Shown: piece after piece, positions 8,443 to 16,568 of the stretch | Layout: every line of letters starts with the position of its first letter | Position numbering within the stretch: the first letter of the stretch is position 1 | Assembly (NCBI GenBank): GCA_964424335.1 | Contig: CAYRIY010000054.1 | Span: forward strand, 1-24,634 | Source of the DNA: CAYRIY01 sp964424335 | Lineage (GTDB): Bacteria > Bacillota > Limnochordia > DTU080 > RSA5 | DNA: 24,634 nucleotides | Direction: 5' to 3' | Notes under the pieces: model-generated | The model's database searches: none | What the model saw: the letters and a program-made list of their open reading frames with translations, nothing else | What the model was told of the DNA's origin: nothing | Translations under genes and position numbers: made by a program

Positions 8443-9195
8443 ATGGTCCAATCCCTCGAGCGGGCTTTTACCGTCCTCGAGTCTTTCCGCGAACAAGAAT
8501 CCCAAGGGATCACGCAGATCATGCACGCAACCGGACTGCCGAAGACAACGGTTCACCGGATCGTGCGCACCTTGACCGAGCTCGGCTACTTGGAGCAGGA
8601 TCCCAAAACCGCCGAGTACCGGCTCGGATTGCGCTTTTTGAGCCTCGCCCAAACGTCGGCGGATTCCCTCGACTGGCGCCCAAGCGCTCTGGCAGCGATG
8701 GACGCGCTCCACGCCGAAACGGGCGAATCGGTCTACCTTGGCGTGCGCGAGGGCGCCGAACTCCTTTTTATTGACGAAAAGGTGAGCTTGAAACCGGTAC
8801 GGGTGGGATCGGCAATCGGCCTGAGAGCGCCCCTCCACGCGACGGCGGCGGGAAAAGCGATCCTAGCCCATCTCTCCCAATCCCAGTTGGACGAAGCCCT
8901 CGACAGAATCGAGCTTGCCACGTACACCAGCAACACGCTGACCAATAAGAGCGACCTGCGCAAAGAGCTGGATGTCGTGCGCCAGAAAGGGTACGCCGTG
9001 AACGATCAGGAATGGGTCGAAGACGCCTGCTACATCGCGGCCCCCATTCTCGATCGGTTCAATGCGCCCATCGCTGCGCTCACCGTGGGCGCCCCGGCAG
9101 GTCGATTGCCCAAAGAGCTGTGGGATGAGGTGGGCAAAAACGTGATCCGGGCCGCAGGTCGAGTATCAACGGCTCTGGGAGCGCGCCATGTGTGA
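8443..9195 (+). CDS. IclR-family transcriptional regulator
   Basis: 250 residues, the usual length. The N-terminal winged helix-turn-helix (about 1-60) contains GITQIMHATGLPKTTVHRIV and RTLTELGYLEQD, and the C-terminal GAF-like effector domain (about 75-245) has the signature APLHATAAGKAILAHLS and the late VEDACYIAAPILDR segment. IclR proteins sense small carboxylates or sugar-derived acids and activate or repress adjacent catabolic genes. Start: ATG at 8443 with AAGGAG eight bases upstream. It is divergent from the binding-protein/lyase operon and 247 nt ahead of a LacI gene on the same strand. A role as sensor of a uronate-like breakdown product would fit the lyase next door, but this is inference. 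Confidence 0.94.
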   Translation: MVQSLERAFTVLESFREQESQGITQIMHATGLPKTTVHRIVRTLTELGYLEQDPKTAEYRLGLRFLSLAQTSADSLDWRPSALAAMDALHAETGESVYLGVREGAELLFIDEKVSLKPVRVGSAIGLRAPLHATAAGKAILAHLSQSQLDEALDRIELATYTSNTLTNKSDLRKELDVVRQKGYAVNDQEWVEDACYIAAPILDRFNAPIAALTVGAPAGRLPKELWDEVGKNVIRAAGRVSTALGARHV

Positions 9196-9442
9196 CGCGG
9201 CTCTTGCCCGCAAGCGCCGATCTGCCCAGGCGCCGTTGCGACTTCGCGTGGGCCAGCCATTGAAAGCCCTTTCGAAATGACCGAGGAAATCTTGCGATTG
9301 CTCCATTGCGGACCGACCTAAGCCCGGCCCGCAAAGTCACTTCCACGAGCCGTTTCCGGCCGACTTGGACGACGGACACTGCATCGATCGCGACAGGAAA
9401 AACTACTCGCCATGGAGTAAAGGGCTTTCGTGGAGGAACGTT

Positions 9443-10447
9443 ATGCCGACCATCTACGATGTTGCCAAGAAAGCCCGCGTCTCGATTACAACGGTTTCAC
9501 GAGTCATCAACCAAAGCGGTTCCGTCAGCGAAAAAACGCGGGAGATTGTCAACCAAGCGATCCGTGAGCTCGGATATCACCCCAATCCCTCGGCGCGCAG
9601 CCTTGCACTGGGACGGGGCAAGCTCGCCGCGTTGGTCGTCCCTGACATCGCCAACCCGTTTTACGCTGATATGGCAAGAGGCGCGCAAGATGCATGCTCC
9701 ACTCGTGGGTACCATCTGCTCATATGCTCCACCGACGGAGATCCCGATCAGGAAGCATCGGTCCTTCAGGGACTCAATGACCAGCAGGTGGACGGGATCT
9801 GCTTCGTGCGCTACCAGCGCGACCCGTCGCTCCTAAAGAAGGTGAGCGCAGATGCCCGGCTCGTTGTCATCGGGGCGGCGCCCGAAGACCTTGCCGTGGA
9901 CAGTGTCGGGGTTTTCGGAACCGGACGAGCGCTGCGCGCCATTTTCAAGCAACTCGCGCTGGATGGGCGACGGCGGTTCGCGCATATCGCCGGTCCCCCA
10001 ACGTCCCTCGTAGGGGATTTGCGCGTCAAACAGTATCGGCACGCCTTGGAGCAGTCCGGCTTGGAGTGGGACGAATCGCTCGTCAAGTTCACCGACTTCT
10101 CACCGGAGGCCGGTAAACGCGCCGCGGAGGAGCTTTTGGCTCTCCCCGACAAGCCCGACGTGATCTTTGCAGCCAACGACATGCTTGCGATCGAAGCGTT
10201 CAAAGCAGCTACGGAAGTGGGACTCGACATTCCAAGCGACATCGCCCTCATCGGTTGCGACGACATCCCGTTCGCATCGGCGCTTCGTCCGTCCTTGACG
10301 TCGATTCACATTCCGACGTATGAGATGGGACGCCAAGCGGTTGAACTCCTCTTTTCCCGTCTCGACAACCCGGGCGCCCAAATACGGAACACCTCACTGG
10401 AAGCCCGAGCTGTGATTCGTCAGTCAACAGGCGGCAAGGAGACCTAG
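9443..10447 (+). CDS. LacI-family transcriptional regulator
   Basis: 334 residues. Residues 1-22 form the LacI helix-turn-helix (IYDVAKKARVSITTVSRVIN) and the hinge follows (AIRELGYHPNPSARSLALGRG). The sensor domain shows LAALVVPDIANPFYADMARG, VDGICFVRY, PDVIFAANDMLAIEAF and IALIGCDDIPFASALRPSLTSI, all standard for the family. Start: ATG at 9443, with GGAGG six bases upstream; an in-frame ATG at 9365 would add 26 residues that do not resemble a LacI N-terminus. The hydroxyacid dehydrogenase gene begins 22 nt after its stop, so the two are probably co-transcribed. The preceding 247 nt (9196-9442) hold no gene and presumably a promoter, but no clear elements were seen. Confidence 0.95.
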   Translation: MPTIYDVAKKARVSITTVSRVINQSGSVSEKTREIVNQAIRELGYHPNPSARSLALGRGKLAALVVPDIANPFYADMARGAQDACSTRGYHLLICSTDGDPDQEASVLQGLNDQQVDGICFVRYQRDPSLLKKVSADARLVVIGAAPEDLAVDSVGVFGTGRALRAIFKQLALDGRRRFAHIAGPPTSLVGDLRVKQYRHALEQSGLEWDESLVKFTDFSPEAGKRAAEELLALPDKPDVIFAANDMLAIEAFKAATEVGLDIPSDIALIGCDDIPFASALRPSLTSIHIPTYEMGRQAVELLFSRLDNPGAQIRNTSLEARAVIRQSTGGKET

Positions 10448-10469
10448 AATTGGAGATAGGATTGATCAA

Positions 10470-11459
10470 ATGAAGCGTGCGATTTTGCTCGGATCACAGA
10501 CTCAACTCGACCGCGTGTACGGCCCAAAGCAACGTGAGAGGTTATCGGCCCTTGTGAACCTCGAAGAATACACTGGGGCTTTCCGCGACCTCGAGGCTTT
10601 GGGGAAGGCCCTCAAGGACGCTGAGCTGATCTTTACCACATGGGGAATGAAGCGGCTAGACGAAACCTTCCTGAGCATGGCGCCAAAGCTCGAAGCCGTC
10701 TTTTATGCGGCCGGATCGGTCCGCGGCCTCGTGACGCCTGCGTTTTGGGACAGCGGCGTCCGTCTTATGAGCGCCTGGGCGGCCAACGCCGTGCCCGTCG
10801 CGGAGTTTTCCTTCTCGTTGATCATACTTGGGCTCAAGCGGTTCTTTGCGCACGCCTCGGCTTACAAATCGCCTCAAGGTTACAGAAAGCTGCCGGCGCC
10901 CGGCGCCTTTGGGAGCGTCGTCGGCCTCGTGGGCATGGGCCGCATTGGGCGAGGCGTCAGGGAACTGCTCCGAATGACCAACGTCGAAGTCGTAGCCTAC
11001 GACCCGTTTCTCTCGCCTGCCGAGGCCGATCGCCTGGGCGTCGAGCTAGCGAACCTCGACGAGCTCTTTGCGAAAAGCGACGTCGTGAGCCTGCACGCAC
11101 CCAATCTGCCCACCACACGCCATATGATCGGCGCCGCTCAATTTCAGCTCATGAAAGAGGGCGCGGTCTTTATCAACACGGCGAGGGGCGCGCTTGTCGA
11201 CGAAGCGGGCTTGGCGCAAGTTTTTGCGGACCGAAAGGACCTTTGGGCCTTCTTGGACGTGACCGACCCCGAGCCGCCCACGCCGGACTCTCCTTTATAT
11301 GCGTTGGAGAACGTCGTGCTCACGCCCCACATCGCCGGATCCCAAGACCGGGAATGCTATCGCATGGCCGAGTACATGATTGACGAATGTCAGCGGTACC
11401 TGCAGGGCGAACCTCTGCTATACCAGGTGACGCCCGAGATGATGGAGACGATGGCCTAA
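10470..11459 (+). CDS. D-2-hydroxyacid dehydrogenase (NAD-dependent)
   Basis: 329 residues with the two-domain fold of the family. The nucleotide-binding motif is GLVGMGRIGRG (glycines 155, 157, 160), and the Asp of VVAYDPF at the end of the next strand suggests a preference for NAD. The catalytic set is Arg239 in NTARGALVDE, Glu268 in DPEPP and His287 in LTPHIAGS. Enzymes of this family interconvert 2-keto acids and D-2-hydroxy acids (glyoxylate, hydroxypyruvate, phosphoglycerate and others); the substrate is not determined. The N-terminal part differs from SerA and no ACT domain is present. Start: ATG at 10470 with GGAGATAGG upstream. It follows LacI in what appears to be a two-gene operon closed by a strong stem-loop, and could remove a keto acid derived from sugar acids. 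Confidence 0.92.
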   Translation: MKRAILLGSQTQLDRVYGPKQRERLSALVNLEEYTGAFRDLEALGKALKDAELIFTTWGMKRLDETFLSMAPKLEAVFYAAGSVRGLVTPAFWDSGVRLMSAWAANAVPVAEFSFSLIILGLKRFFAHASAYKSPQGYRKLPAPGAFGSVVGLVGMGRIGRGVRELLRMTNVEVVAYDPFLSPAEADRLGVELANLDELFAKSDVVSLHAPNLPTTRHMIGAAQFQLMKEGAVFINTARGALVDEAGLAQVFADRKDLWAFLDVTDPEPPTPDSPLYALENVVLTPHIAGSQDRECYRMAEYMIDECQRYLQGEPLLYQVTPEMMETMA

Positions 11460-11480
11460 GGAGCCATCGTCTCCTCGTTT
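11444..11480 (+). terminator. Stem-loop terminator overlapping the dehydrogenase stop codon
   Basis: GGAGACGATGGC at 11444-11455 pairs perfectly with GCCATCGTCTCC at 11463-11474 (12 bp, 7-nt loop containing the TAA stop), followed by TCGTTT. It lies in the 40-nt gap between convergent genes and may act in both directions. The T tract is weak, but the stem is strong. Confidence 0.7.
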
Positions 11481-11499
11481 ATCGATGTGCTGACTCGAT

Positions 11500-12282
11500 C
11501 TACACCACGCTCGCGGCGCCGCCGTCGATGTTGATCGCCGTGCCGGTAATGAATGAACCCCGCTCCGAAACGAGAAAGGCGATCAAATCCCCGACCTCCG
11601 TCGGCTCTCCGAGCCTGCCGACCGGAACCTTTGTCCCCTGCTGAGCGCAGAACTCATCGAGCGAAAGCGAGCTGCCGCTCGCTCGCCACGACCGCTCGTT
11701 TTGAGCCGTCCGAATGTTGGACAGGCAAACGGTGTTGACCAAAATCTTGTCGCGTGCGAGGTCTTTGGACATCGCTTTGCTGAGGGCAATGCCCGCAGCG
11801 CGACTCAAAGAGCTGGGCAGCGAGCTCGCTCCCGGTTGCTTTCCTCCGGGATGGGTCACATTGATGATGCGCCCGCCCCCTTGCGCCCGCATGTGGGGAA
11901 TCGCCGCCCTGGAACACCGAATCGCGGCATACAGTTTGAGGTCGAGATCCTCCGCCCATGCGTCGTCGCTCACGGCCTCGAAAGGAGCGCCGGCCGCGCG
12001 CCCGGCGTTGTTTACCAGGATGTCGAGACGCCCAAACCGCTCGACCGTCTCTTGGATGAAGCGAGCGCAGTCCTCGGCCTTGGTCACGTCGGCTTGCACA
12101 GCGAGGACCTCTCCGCCCGTCTCGGCCCGAATCCGCTCCGCCGCCTGGTCAAGGACATCCCGTCGGCGAGCGCAGATCGAGACGCTCGCCCCCTCCCGCG
12201 CCAAAACGAGCGCCGTCCCGTAGCCGACGCCTTCGCTGCCGCCCGTTATTGCCGCTACTTTGCCTTGCAGTCCTAAATCCAT
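11500..12282 (-). CDS. Short-chain dehydrogenase/reductase with atypical active site
   Basis: 260 residues. The Rossmann motif TGGSEGVG is at 13-20, the cofactor-binding Asp is in QADVT, and NNAG is at 91-94. By eye alignment the usual Ser-Tyr-Lys triad is not present: the Ser position is His144 (NVTHPGG), the Tyr position Ser157 and the Lys position Arg161. The GKQPG and SSLSRAAGIALSKAMSKDLA stretches resemble the FabG-like SDR subgroup known to lack a perfect catalytic tetrad. It may reduce an unusual substrate or use different residues. Start: ATG at 12282 with GAGGGCGG upstream; the ATG at 12315 has no ribosome site. It is the last gene of the minus-strand operon and lies 56 nt after the MetE-like gene, facing the terminator at 11444-11480. 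Confidence 0.88.
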   Translation of the reverse strand: MDLGLQGKVAAITGGSEGVGYGTALVLAREGASVSICARRRDVLDQAAERIRAETGGEVLAVQADVTKAEDCARFIQETVERFGRLDILVNNAGRAAGAPFEAVSDDAWAEDLDLKLYAAIRCSRAAIPHMRAQGGGRIINVTHPGGKQPGASSLPSSLSRAAGIALSKAMSKDLARDKILVNTVCLSNIRTAQNERSWRASGSSLSLDEFCAQQGTKVPVGRLGEPTEVGDLIAFLVSERGSFITGTAINIDGGAASVV

Positions 12283-12338
12283 CGTACACCACCGCCCTCG
12301 ATAATCCGATTGCATGCGTCGTTGAATGGGTAACCGCC

Positions 12339-13352
12339 CTATCCGGCTTTGACCGCACGCCCCTCAAAGAGGTCTCGCCCCTCCACCAGCGCACGCATTT
12401 TGAGATCCGCGACGCTGCGCTGAAGCATCCAAAATCCGCAGTCCGGGTGGATGTAACGCACTCTGCCCTCACCGAGCGTCGAAACCGCCCGCTCGAGTCT
12501 TTGGGCGATCAGGTCGGCCGACTCGACTTCGTTGTCCTTGATGTCCACGACGCCAAGGCCCACACCGATCCTGGGGTCGAGCTCCCCAAGGACGTCGAGC
12601 TCGTCGTAGCCACGTCGAGCAAACTCGAGCACGAGATGATCGACGTGTAACGCGTTCAAGAAGCCGAGCAGCGCCTGCCACGTGCCCCGCTGCACGCTTT
12701 GGCCGCCGTAGTTGCCAAAGCAAACGTGCACTGCCCGCTCGCCCCGCACGCCGCTCAAGACATGGTTGATGGCGGCTGCAGCCCACTCCCACTCTTCGGG
12801 ATGGCCGCTGATGTTGGCCTCGTCGATTTGCACCACGTCCGCGTCGATCGACTCGACCTGGCGCTTTAAGACTTCCGCGATCGCCATCGCAAGCGACGGC
12901 AAATCGCCGTAGTACGCATCGTCGAGCACTTTGCTCAGCATGTGGGGACCAGTGAGGGTGAACTTTTTGCGCTTGGTCGTAAGGCCCTTGACAAACTCCC
13001 AGTCGGCCGGCAGATTGAGGCGGCCCTCGCCGATCGGGCCGGTCACGACCGCCGCGGGTTTCGTGCGATAGGACATCCCCTCACGGCGGCGAAACGCCTC
13101 GATTTCGGCCCGAGAGAACACGGTCTTCACGCCGTCAAGGGGCGTCACGAAGTACTCGATCATGCCGTTGGTCTCCGGGTGGTTGACGTCAAATCGAGAG
13201 AGCTCGCCGTCGCTCACCACGTCGATCCCGGCTAGTTCCTGCGTCTTATAGACGACCATGACGGCGTCTTTGAGCCCTCGTTCGGTCGGCACGACACGCA
13301 GCCAATCGGGCACCGGATAGCTGCCCACCACCGTCGTCTGAATCCTCGCCAT
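12339..13352 (-). CDS. MetE-core-like zinc methyltransferase (UROD/MetE superfamily)
   Basis: 337 residues, matching only the C-terminal catalytic half of cobalamin-independent methionine synthase (full MetE is about 750 residues). It begins with VVGSYPVP and DVVSDGE and shows the zinc ligands His209 and Cys211 (VHVCFGNYGG), Glu243 (LVLEFARRG) and Cys305 (HPDCGFW). VVDIKDNEVES at 268-278 is also characteristic. Stand-alone proteins of this type act as core methionine synthases with a corrinoid protein or another methyl donor, or as thiol alkyltransferases such as epoxyalkane:coenzyme M transferase. No Met-cycle gene is adjacent. Start: ATG at 13352 with GGGGGA upstream, in preference to a TTG at 13367. 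It sits between SDR and aldose 1-epimerase in a sugar operon, so its substrate may be a methylated or alkylated sugar product (inference only). Confidence 0.85.
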   Translation of the reverse strand: MARIQTTVVGSYPVPDWLRVVPTERGLKDAVMVVYKTQELAGIDVVSDGELSRFDVNHPETNGMIEYFVTPLDGVKTVFSRAEIEAFRRREGMSYRTKPAAVVTGPIGEGRLNLPADWEFVKGLTTKRKKFTLTGPHMLSKVLDDAYYGDLPSLAMAIAEVLKRQVESIDADVVQIDEANISGHPEEWEWAAAAINHVLSGVRGERAVHVCFGNYGGQSVQRGTWQALLGFLNALHVDHLVLEFARRGYDELDVLGELDPRIGVGLGVVDIKDNEVESADLIAQRLERAVSTLGEGRVRYIHPDCGFWMLQRSVADLKMRALVEGRDLFEGRAVKAG

Positions 13353-13413
13353 CGCACGTTCCCCCAATCGTCACGTCTCACGGCCGCTCGTTGTCTCCGT
13401 GCGCCGTTTGGTC

Positions 13414-14433
13414 CTACGCGCCCTGCATGATCGCCCTTGGTTCATAGATCACTCGGCCCGACCACGATTCACCGGGCGCCAAAACGATCGTCCCTGAGTC
13501 GACGCCTCGATTTGATAGGTTAAACGCGTCCGTCGTGCACGTGTACGGCTCGAGGCACACGACCGGCCTATGGCTTGGCGCGTACACCACAAGCTCTCTA
13601 AAGGACGCGTCCGCTTTCACTGCGATCTCGATGCCGCTCGCGGGATCTTGGTACACCGACTCCGAAAATGAGCCCTTGTCCAAGCCGTCGTTTAGACCGG
13701 CGAACACATCGTCAAACTCGAGGTCGCCAAGTTCGATCCCTCGCTGCAGGTCGCGCTCAGGCGCCGCGGCGCGGATCTCGCCGGTCGGGACCAGACGCTC
13801 GAGCTCCCACACCTTGGAGACCGGGGCCTTGAGGCGGCACGCCCCACGGCTGCCCGCGCCTTTGAGCGGCAGCGGAAACCAGGGGTGGAGGCCAAAGCCC
13901 ATAGGCATCGGCTCCGTCCCGGCGTTCGTTGCCCGGACCTCGCTTTCCAGGCAGCCCCGCCGCAGGCGGTAGGTGTATTCGATCACAAACGGAAACGGCC
14001 ACTTGGCAGAGAGATCCGCAAAGTCCTTGGAGTCAAAGGTACACGTCACCCACGCGCCCTCGGCCTCGCCGGCCCCCTTGCCGCTCACGTTCCATGGGCG
14101 GTCGATCACAAGGCCGTGAATCGCATTGCCCAACCCGTCGCCTACAGAGAGCGAAACCCGCTTTCCGCCAAACTCAAAGACACCGCCCTTGATGCGGTTT
14201 GGAAACGGAAACAAGATCGGGTTGCCAGAGTGCACCGGCGCGCTCTTTAGGGCCCGGATGCTCTCGGGCGCCGCCAGCACGTCGATCTCCTCGCCCGCAT
14301 GGGACCACACGTACCGCAAGCACTGCGCTCCGATTCCCGGCACCACGCTCGCCCGGCTCCCGCTCTCCCGGTCGACAAGCTCGTAAACCTCTTCGCCGCT
14401 ATCATGCGACACCGCTACTGAGTATGTGTCCAC
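13414..14433 (-). CDS. Aldose 1-epimerase (galactose mutarotase-like)
   Basis: 339 residues, a single beta-sandwich domain. Active-site features by analogy with galactose mutarotase are Arg80 in PFPNRI, the general acid/base histidines His106 (AIHGLVIDRPW) and His183 (GFGLHPWFPLP), and Glu295 in VCLEPYTCTTDAF. The enzyme interconverts alpha and beta anomers of free aldoses in the cytoplasm, a normal step after hydrolysis of imported oligosaccharides. Start: GTG at 14433 has AGGAG ten bases upstream; an upstream GTG at 14451 would place the ribosome site inside the gene. It lies 23 nt after the GH172 gene and 61 nt ahead of the MetE-like gene. The preferred sugar cannot be read from the sequence. 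Confidence 0.92.
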   Translation of the reverse strand: MDTYSVAVSHDSGEEVYELVDRESGSRASVVPGIGAQCLRYVWSHAGEEIDVLAAPESIRALKSAPVHSGNPILFPFPNRIKGGVFEFGGKRVSLSVGDGLGNAIHGLVIDRPWNVSGKGAGEAEGAWVTCTFDSKDFADLSAKWPFPFVIEYTYRLRRGCLESEVRATNAGTEPMPMGFGLHPWFPLPLKGAGSRGACRLKAPVSKVWELERLVPTGEIRAAAPERDLQRGIELGDLEFDDVFAGLNDGLDKGSFSESVYQDPASGIEIAVKADASFRELVVYAPSHRPVVCLEPYTCTTDAFNLSNRGVDSGTIVLAPGESWSGRVIYEPRAIMQGA

Positions 14434-14456
14434 TGCGCGATCGCTCCTCACGTCAA

Positions 14457-15542
14457 CTACACGATGCGGCTCGGCAGATCGCCCCGACTTTTACCCTCGC
14501 GCATCGTCTCGATCCCGCCAAACCGGAACGGAATCCGCTCCTCTACCGGCAAGAGTTTGGGAAACGGCGCGTGCGGCAGCGTCTGGTACCAATAAGCGAC
14601 ACTCGTCCAATCGCCGCTTCTGTCGTTGGCGTGCCCGTGCTCGATCGAAAACCGGATCGACTTTTTGAAATGGATCGGATCGAGGATGTGAAACCGATAT
14701 TGCGAGTGTTTCCCCGTATAATCCTGGTTGCCCATGAAGTGATACCCGAAATACGGGGCATTGAACGTCTTTTCGAGGTTGTTGTAATTCCACGCGCCGC
14801 AGAAGTAGTCTTCGGTGCCGGTGCCGTGCAGCCGGGGCGGCCAAGGCTCGCCGTCGATAAAGAACATGTCGTCGCCTTCGCCCCACCAACCGGGCTCGTT
14901 GGTGTCGAGGTTTAGGTGGCAACCCACGTAGTGGCCCCGACCTTCGGCCTCAAACACGACGTAATTGTTCTCCCCCGTGGGGTTGATGCGCACGGTGCGC
15001 CCGTCGTCCAAAGCGCGCGTCGGTTCGTCCGATTGGACCACGAGTTGGCGCCGCCACTGGGCATGAAAGCGACCCTCGTCTACCTGAGACGCAGGCAGTT
15101 TTTCGTAATCGATGTAAAAGTAGATGCCGGCCTGCTCCTGACCTTGATTTTCGACTTCGATCCGGGCGCCCGATTGGAACGGCATCGGAAACCAGCAGTT
15201 GAACGCCCTGTTCCACATCTGCAAAGGCGCAGACACAAACGAGTGGACGATGCCGTGGCCCAAACCGAAAAAGTCGCCGATCGGGCATTCGACGCTCGGA
15301 GCTTCCTGGCCGTCCCAATACATTCTCAAGACGAGCTTGCGCAGGTAAAAGGACTCCCGGCTCGAGATGGTCATCCAAATGTGGCGGATGCAGCCCGATC
15401 CGGAAATGTCGGCAAGCACCCGCGTCTCGCCCGGCGCAAAGGTCCACCAGTCCCGGTTGCCGCCGGTCGTGTCGTAACTTGAGGCTCGGTGACTCGTAGC
15501 GTCCTTGATCGCTGCTAGGTTGTGTAAAGCGTGTTCGTGCAC
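14457..15542 (-). CDS. GH172-family glycosidase (DUF2961)
   Basis: 361 residues, a complete DUF2961 domain. Conserved stretches include ISGSGCIRHIWMT (46-58), YWDGQEAPSVECPIGDFFG (75-93), and GEGDDMFFIDGE with GTGTEDYF, which contain the two acidic residues (Glu222 and Glu244) corresponding by motif to the catalytic pair of GH172 enzymes. Known members include a difructose dianhydride I synthase/hydrolase and exo-alpha-D-arabinofuranosidases, so a furanose-containing oligosaccharide is the likely substrate class. No signal peptide is present, so it should act in the cytoplasm after uptake. Start: GTG at 15542 with GGGAGA eight to nine bases upstream. It is 51 nt after the epimerase gene in the operon. 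Confidence 0.9.
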   Translation of the reverse strand: MHEHALHNLAAIKDATSHRASSYDTTGGNRDWWTFAPGETRVLADISGSGCIRHIWMTISSRESFYLRKLVLRMYWDGQEAPSVECPIGDFFGLGHGIVHSFVSAPLQMWNRAFNCWFPMPFQSGARIEVENQGQEQAGIYFYIDYEKLPASQVDEGRFHAQWRRQLVVQSDEPTRALDDGRTVRINPTGENNYVVFEAEGRGHYVGCHLNLDTNEPGWWGEGDDMFFIDGEPWPPRLHGTGTEDYFCGAWNYNNLEKTFNAPYFGYHFMGNQDYTGKHSQYRFHILDPIHFKKSIRFSIEHGHANDRSGDWTSVAYWYQTLPHAPFPKLLPVEERIPFRFGGIETMREGKSRGDLPSRIV

Positions 15543-15593
15543 CGTCTATCTCTCCCCGTATCGATTTAGCGCCGACCCACCGATGCTCGAACG

Positions 15594-16418
15594 TTACGCG
15601 CGCCACGTATGCGTGGGCTCGTACCCAAGCAACCGCCGGGCCCGGCGGATGTCCACGGCCGTGTTGAAGCCCTCGAGGCCTTCCCCTAGCGTAGCATCGG
15701 GAAAGTGAGTTTTGAGCAGGTCGAGTGTGGGCTCGTCCCTCAGCGTATCGGCGGCCGCCACGTAAAACGCCTCGTCCGCCAGTCCGCTCGCCTCGACGGC
15801 GAGGCGGCAACACTGCGCGGCGTCCCGCACGTCGACGTAAGACCAGAAGTGCTTTGCGTCCCCGCCTTTGCCGGGATTGTGCTTTCGGATTTCGTTTACG
15901 TCGGCCACCCAACAAAAGCGCAGGCTAAGCGCCTGAATGCGATGACGGCGATGGAATGCCTGGTTGGTCACCTCGCCCAACTGTTTGGAAAGGGCGTACG
16001 GATTTTGAGGGTAAATGGGATGCTCCTCATCCAGAGGGAAGCGGGTGGGAAATATGGGCGCGTCGGCGCCTACTTGGGCGATCACCTGGATCGTCGACGC
16101 CGTGGCCACCCGCGGGATGCCAAGGCCCACGCAAGCTTCGAGAACATTGAAGTGGGAGATCGTGTTGACGCGGAATGTCACTTCGTTCGAGTAAATTCCG
16201 GCAGTCGGAATCGCAGCCAGGTGAATGACGGCGTCCGCACCCCGAAGTAGGCCGTACGCCTCGCCAAGGTCGGTCAAATCCCCGAGGCGCACCTTGTGAC
16301 GAAAGCCGTCCACGGCAGGACGCCGCTGATCGATACAGACTGGTTGGTGCCCGTGTGCTGCAAGCTCCTCGATCACGTGCCGACCTAAATAGCCGGCGCC
16401 GCCGGTCACTGCAATTCG
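15594..16418 (-). CDS. NAD-dependent epimerase/dehydratase (extended SDR)
   Basis: 274 residues. The protein opens directly with the dinucleotide-binding motif RIAVTGGAGYLG, has IHLAAIPTAG in the middle, and carries the catalytic Ser108 (ASTIQV), Tyr141 and Lys145 (NPYALSK). Family members epimerise, dehydrate or oxidise nucleotide sugars, and some short members are uronate or sugar dehydrogenases; at 274 residues this one is on the short side. Start: a TTG at 16418 has GGCGGAG six bases upstream, and the glycine motif then begins at residue 6. The frame stays open to 16526, but those 36 codons run into the stem-loop at 16513-16560 and show no conserved features. It lies between the binding protein and GH172 genes, pointing to sugar catabolism rather than cell-wall synthesis. 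Confidence 0.88.
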   Translation of the reverse strand, partial: RIAVTGGAGYLGRHVIEELAAHGHQPVCIDQRRPAVDGFRHKVRLGDLTDLGEAYGLLRGADAVIHLAAIPTAGIYSNEVTFRVNTISHFNVLEACVGLGIPRVATASTIQVIAQVGADAPIFPTRFPLDEEHPIYPQNPYALSKQLGEVTNQAFHRRHRIQALSLRFCWVADVNEIRKHNPGKGGDAKHFWSYVDVRDAAQCCRLAVEASGLADEAFYVAAADTLRDEPTLDLLKTHFPDATLGEGLEGFNTAVDIRRARRLLGYEPTHTWRA

Positions 16419-16512
16419 CAAAACTCGCTCCGCCTTCCACAAGATGCAAAGTTGACAATCTCTTCCGATGCGGAGCATCTTCGACCTGTTTGGCGCGCGG
16501 CCCTTTTTTCGC

Positions 16513-16560
16513 TCGGCAAGGGCCAAGGCGATCCTCGAATGGCTCCTTGGCCCTTGCCGA
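16513..16560 (-). repeat. 16-bp-arm inverted repeat after a binding-protein gene
   Basis: TCGGCAAGGGCCAAGG at 16513-16528 pairs perfectly with CCTTGGCCCTTGCCGA at 16545-16560, with a 16-nt loop. It begins 8 nt after the stop of the binding-protein gene. On the minus strand the stem is followed by an A run, not a T run, so a simple intrinsic terminator is unlikely. It may protect the 3' end of the binding-protein message or partly uncouple it from downstream genes. Confidence 0.75.
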
Positions 16561-16568
16561 TTCTGATC

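Noticed and set aside
9196..9442. Possible small gene between IclR and LacI
   Set aside because: No frame with a ribosome site and plausible protein composition was seen; it is treated as a promoter-containing gap.
12339..13352. Full methionine synthase (metE)
   Set aside because: Only the C-terminal catalytic half is present, with its own start and ribosome site, so the metE symbol is not used.
14950..15915. 321-codon minus-strand frame across the GH172 and epimerase genes
   Set aside because: Very arginine-rich, spans two recognised genes in another frame and has no motif.
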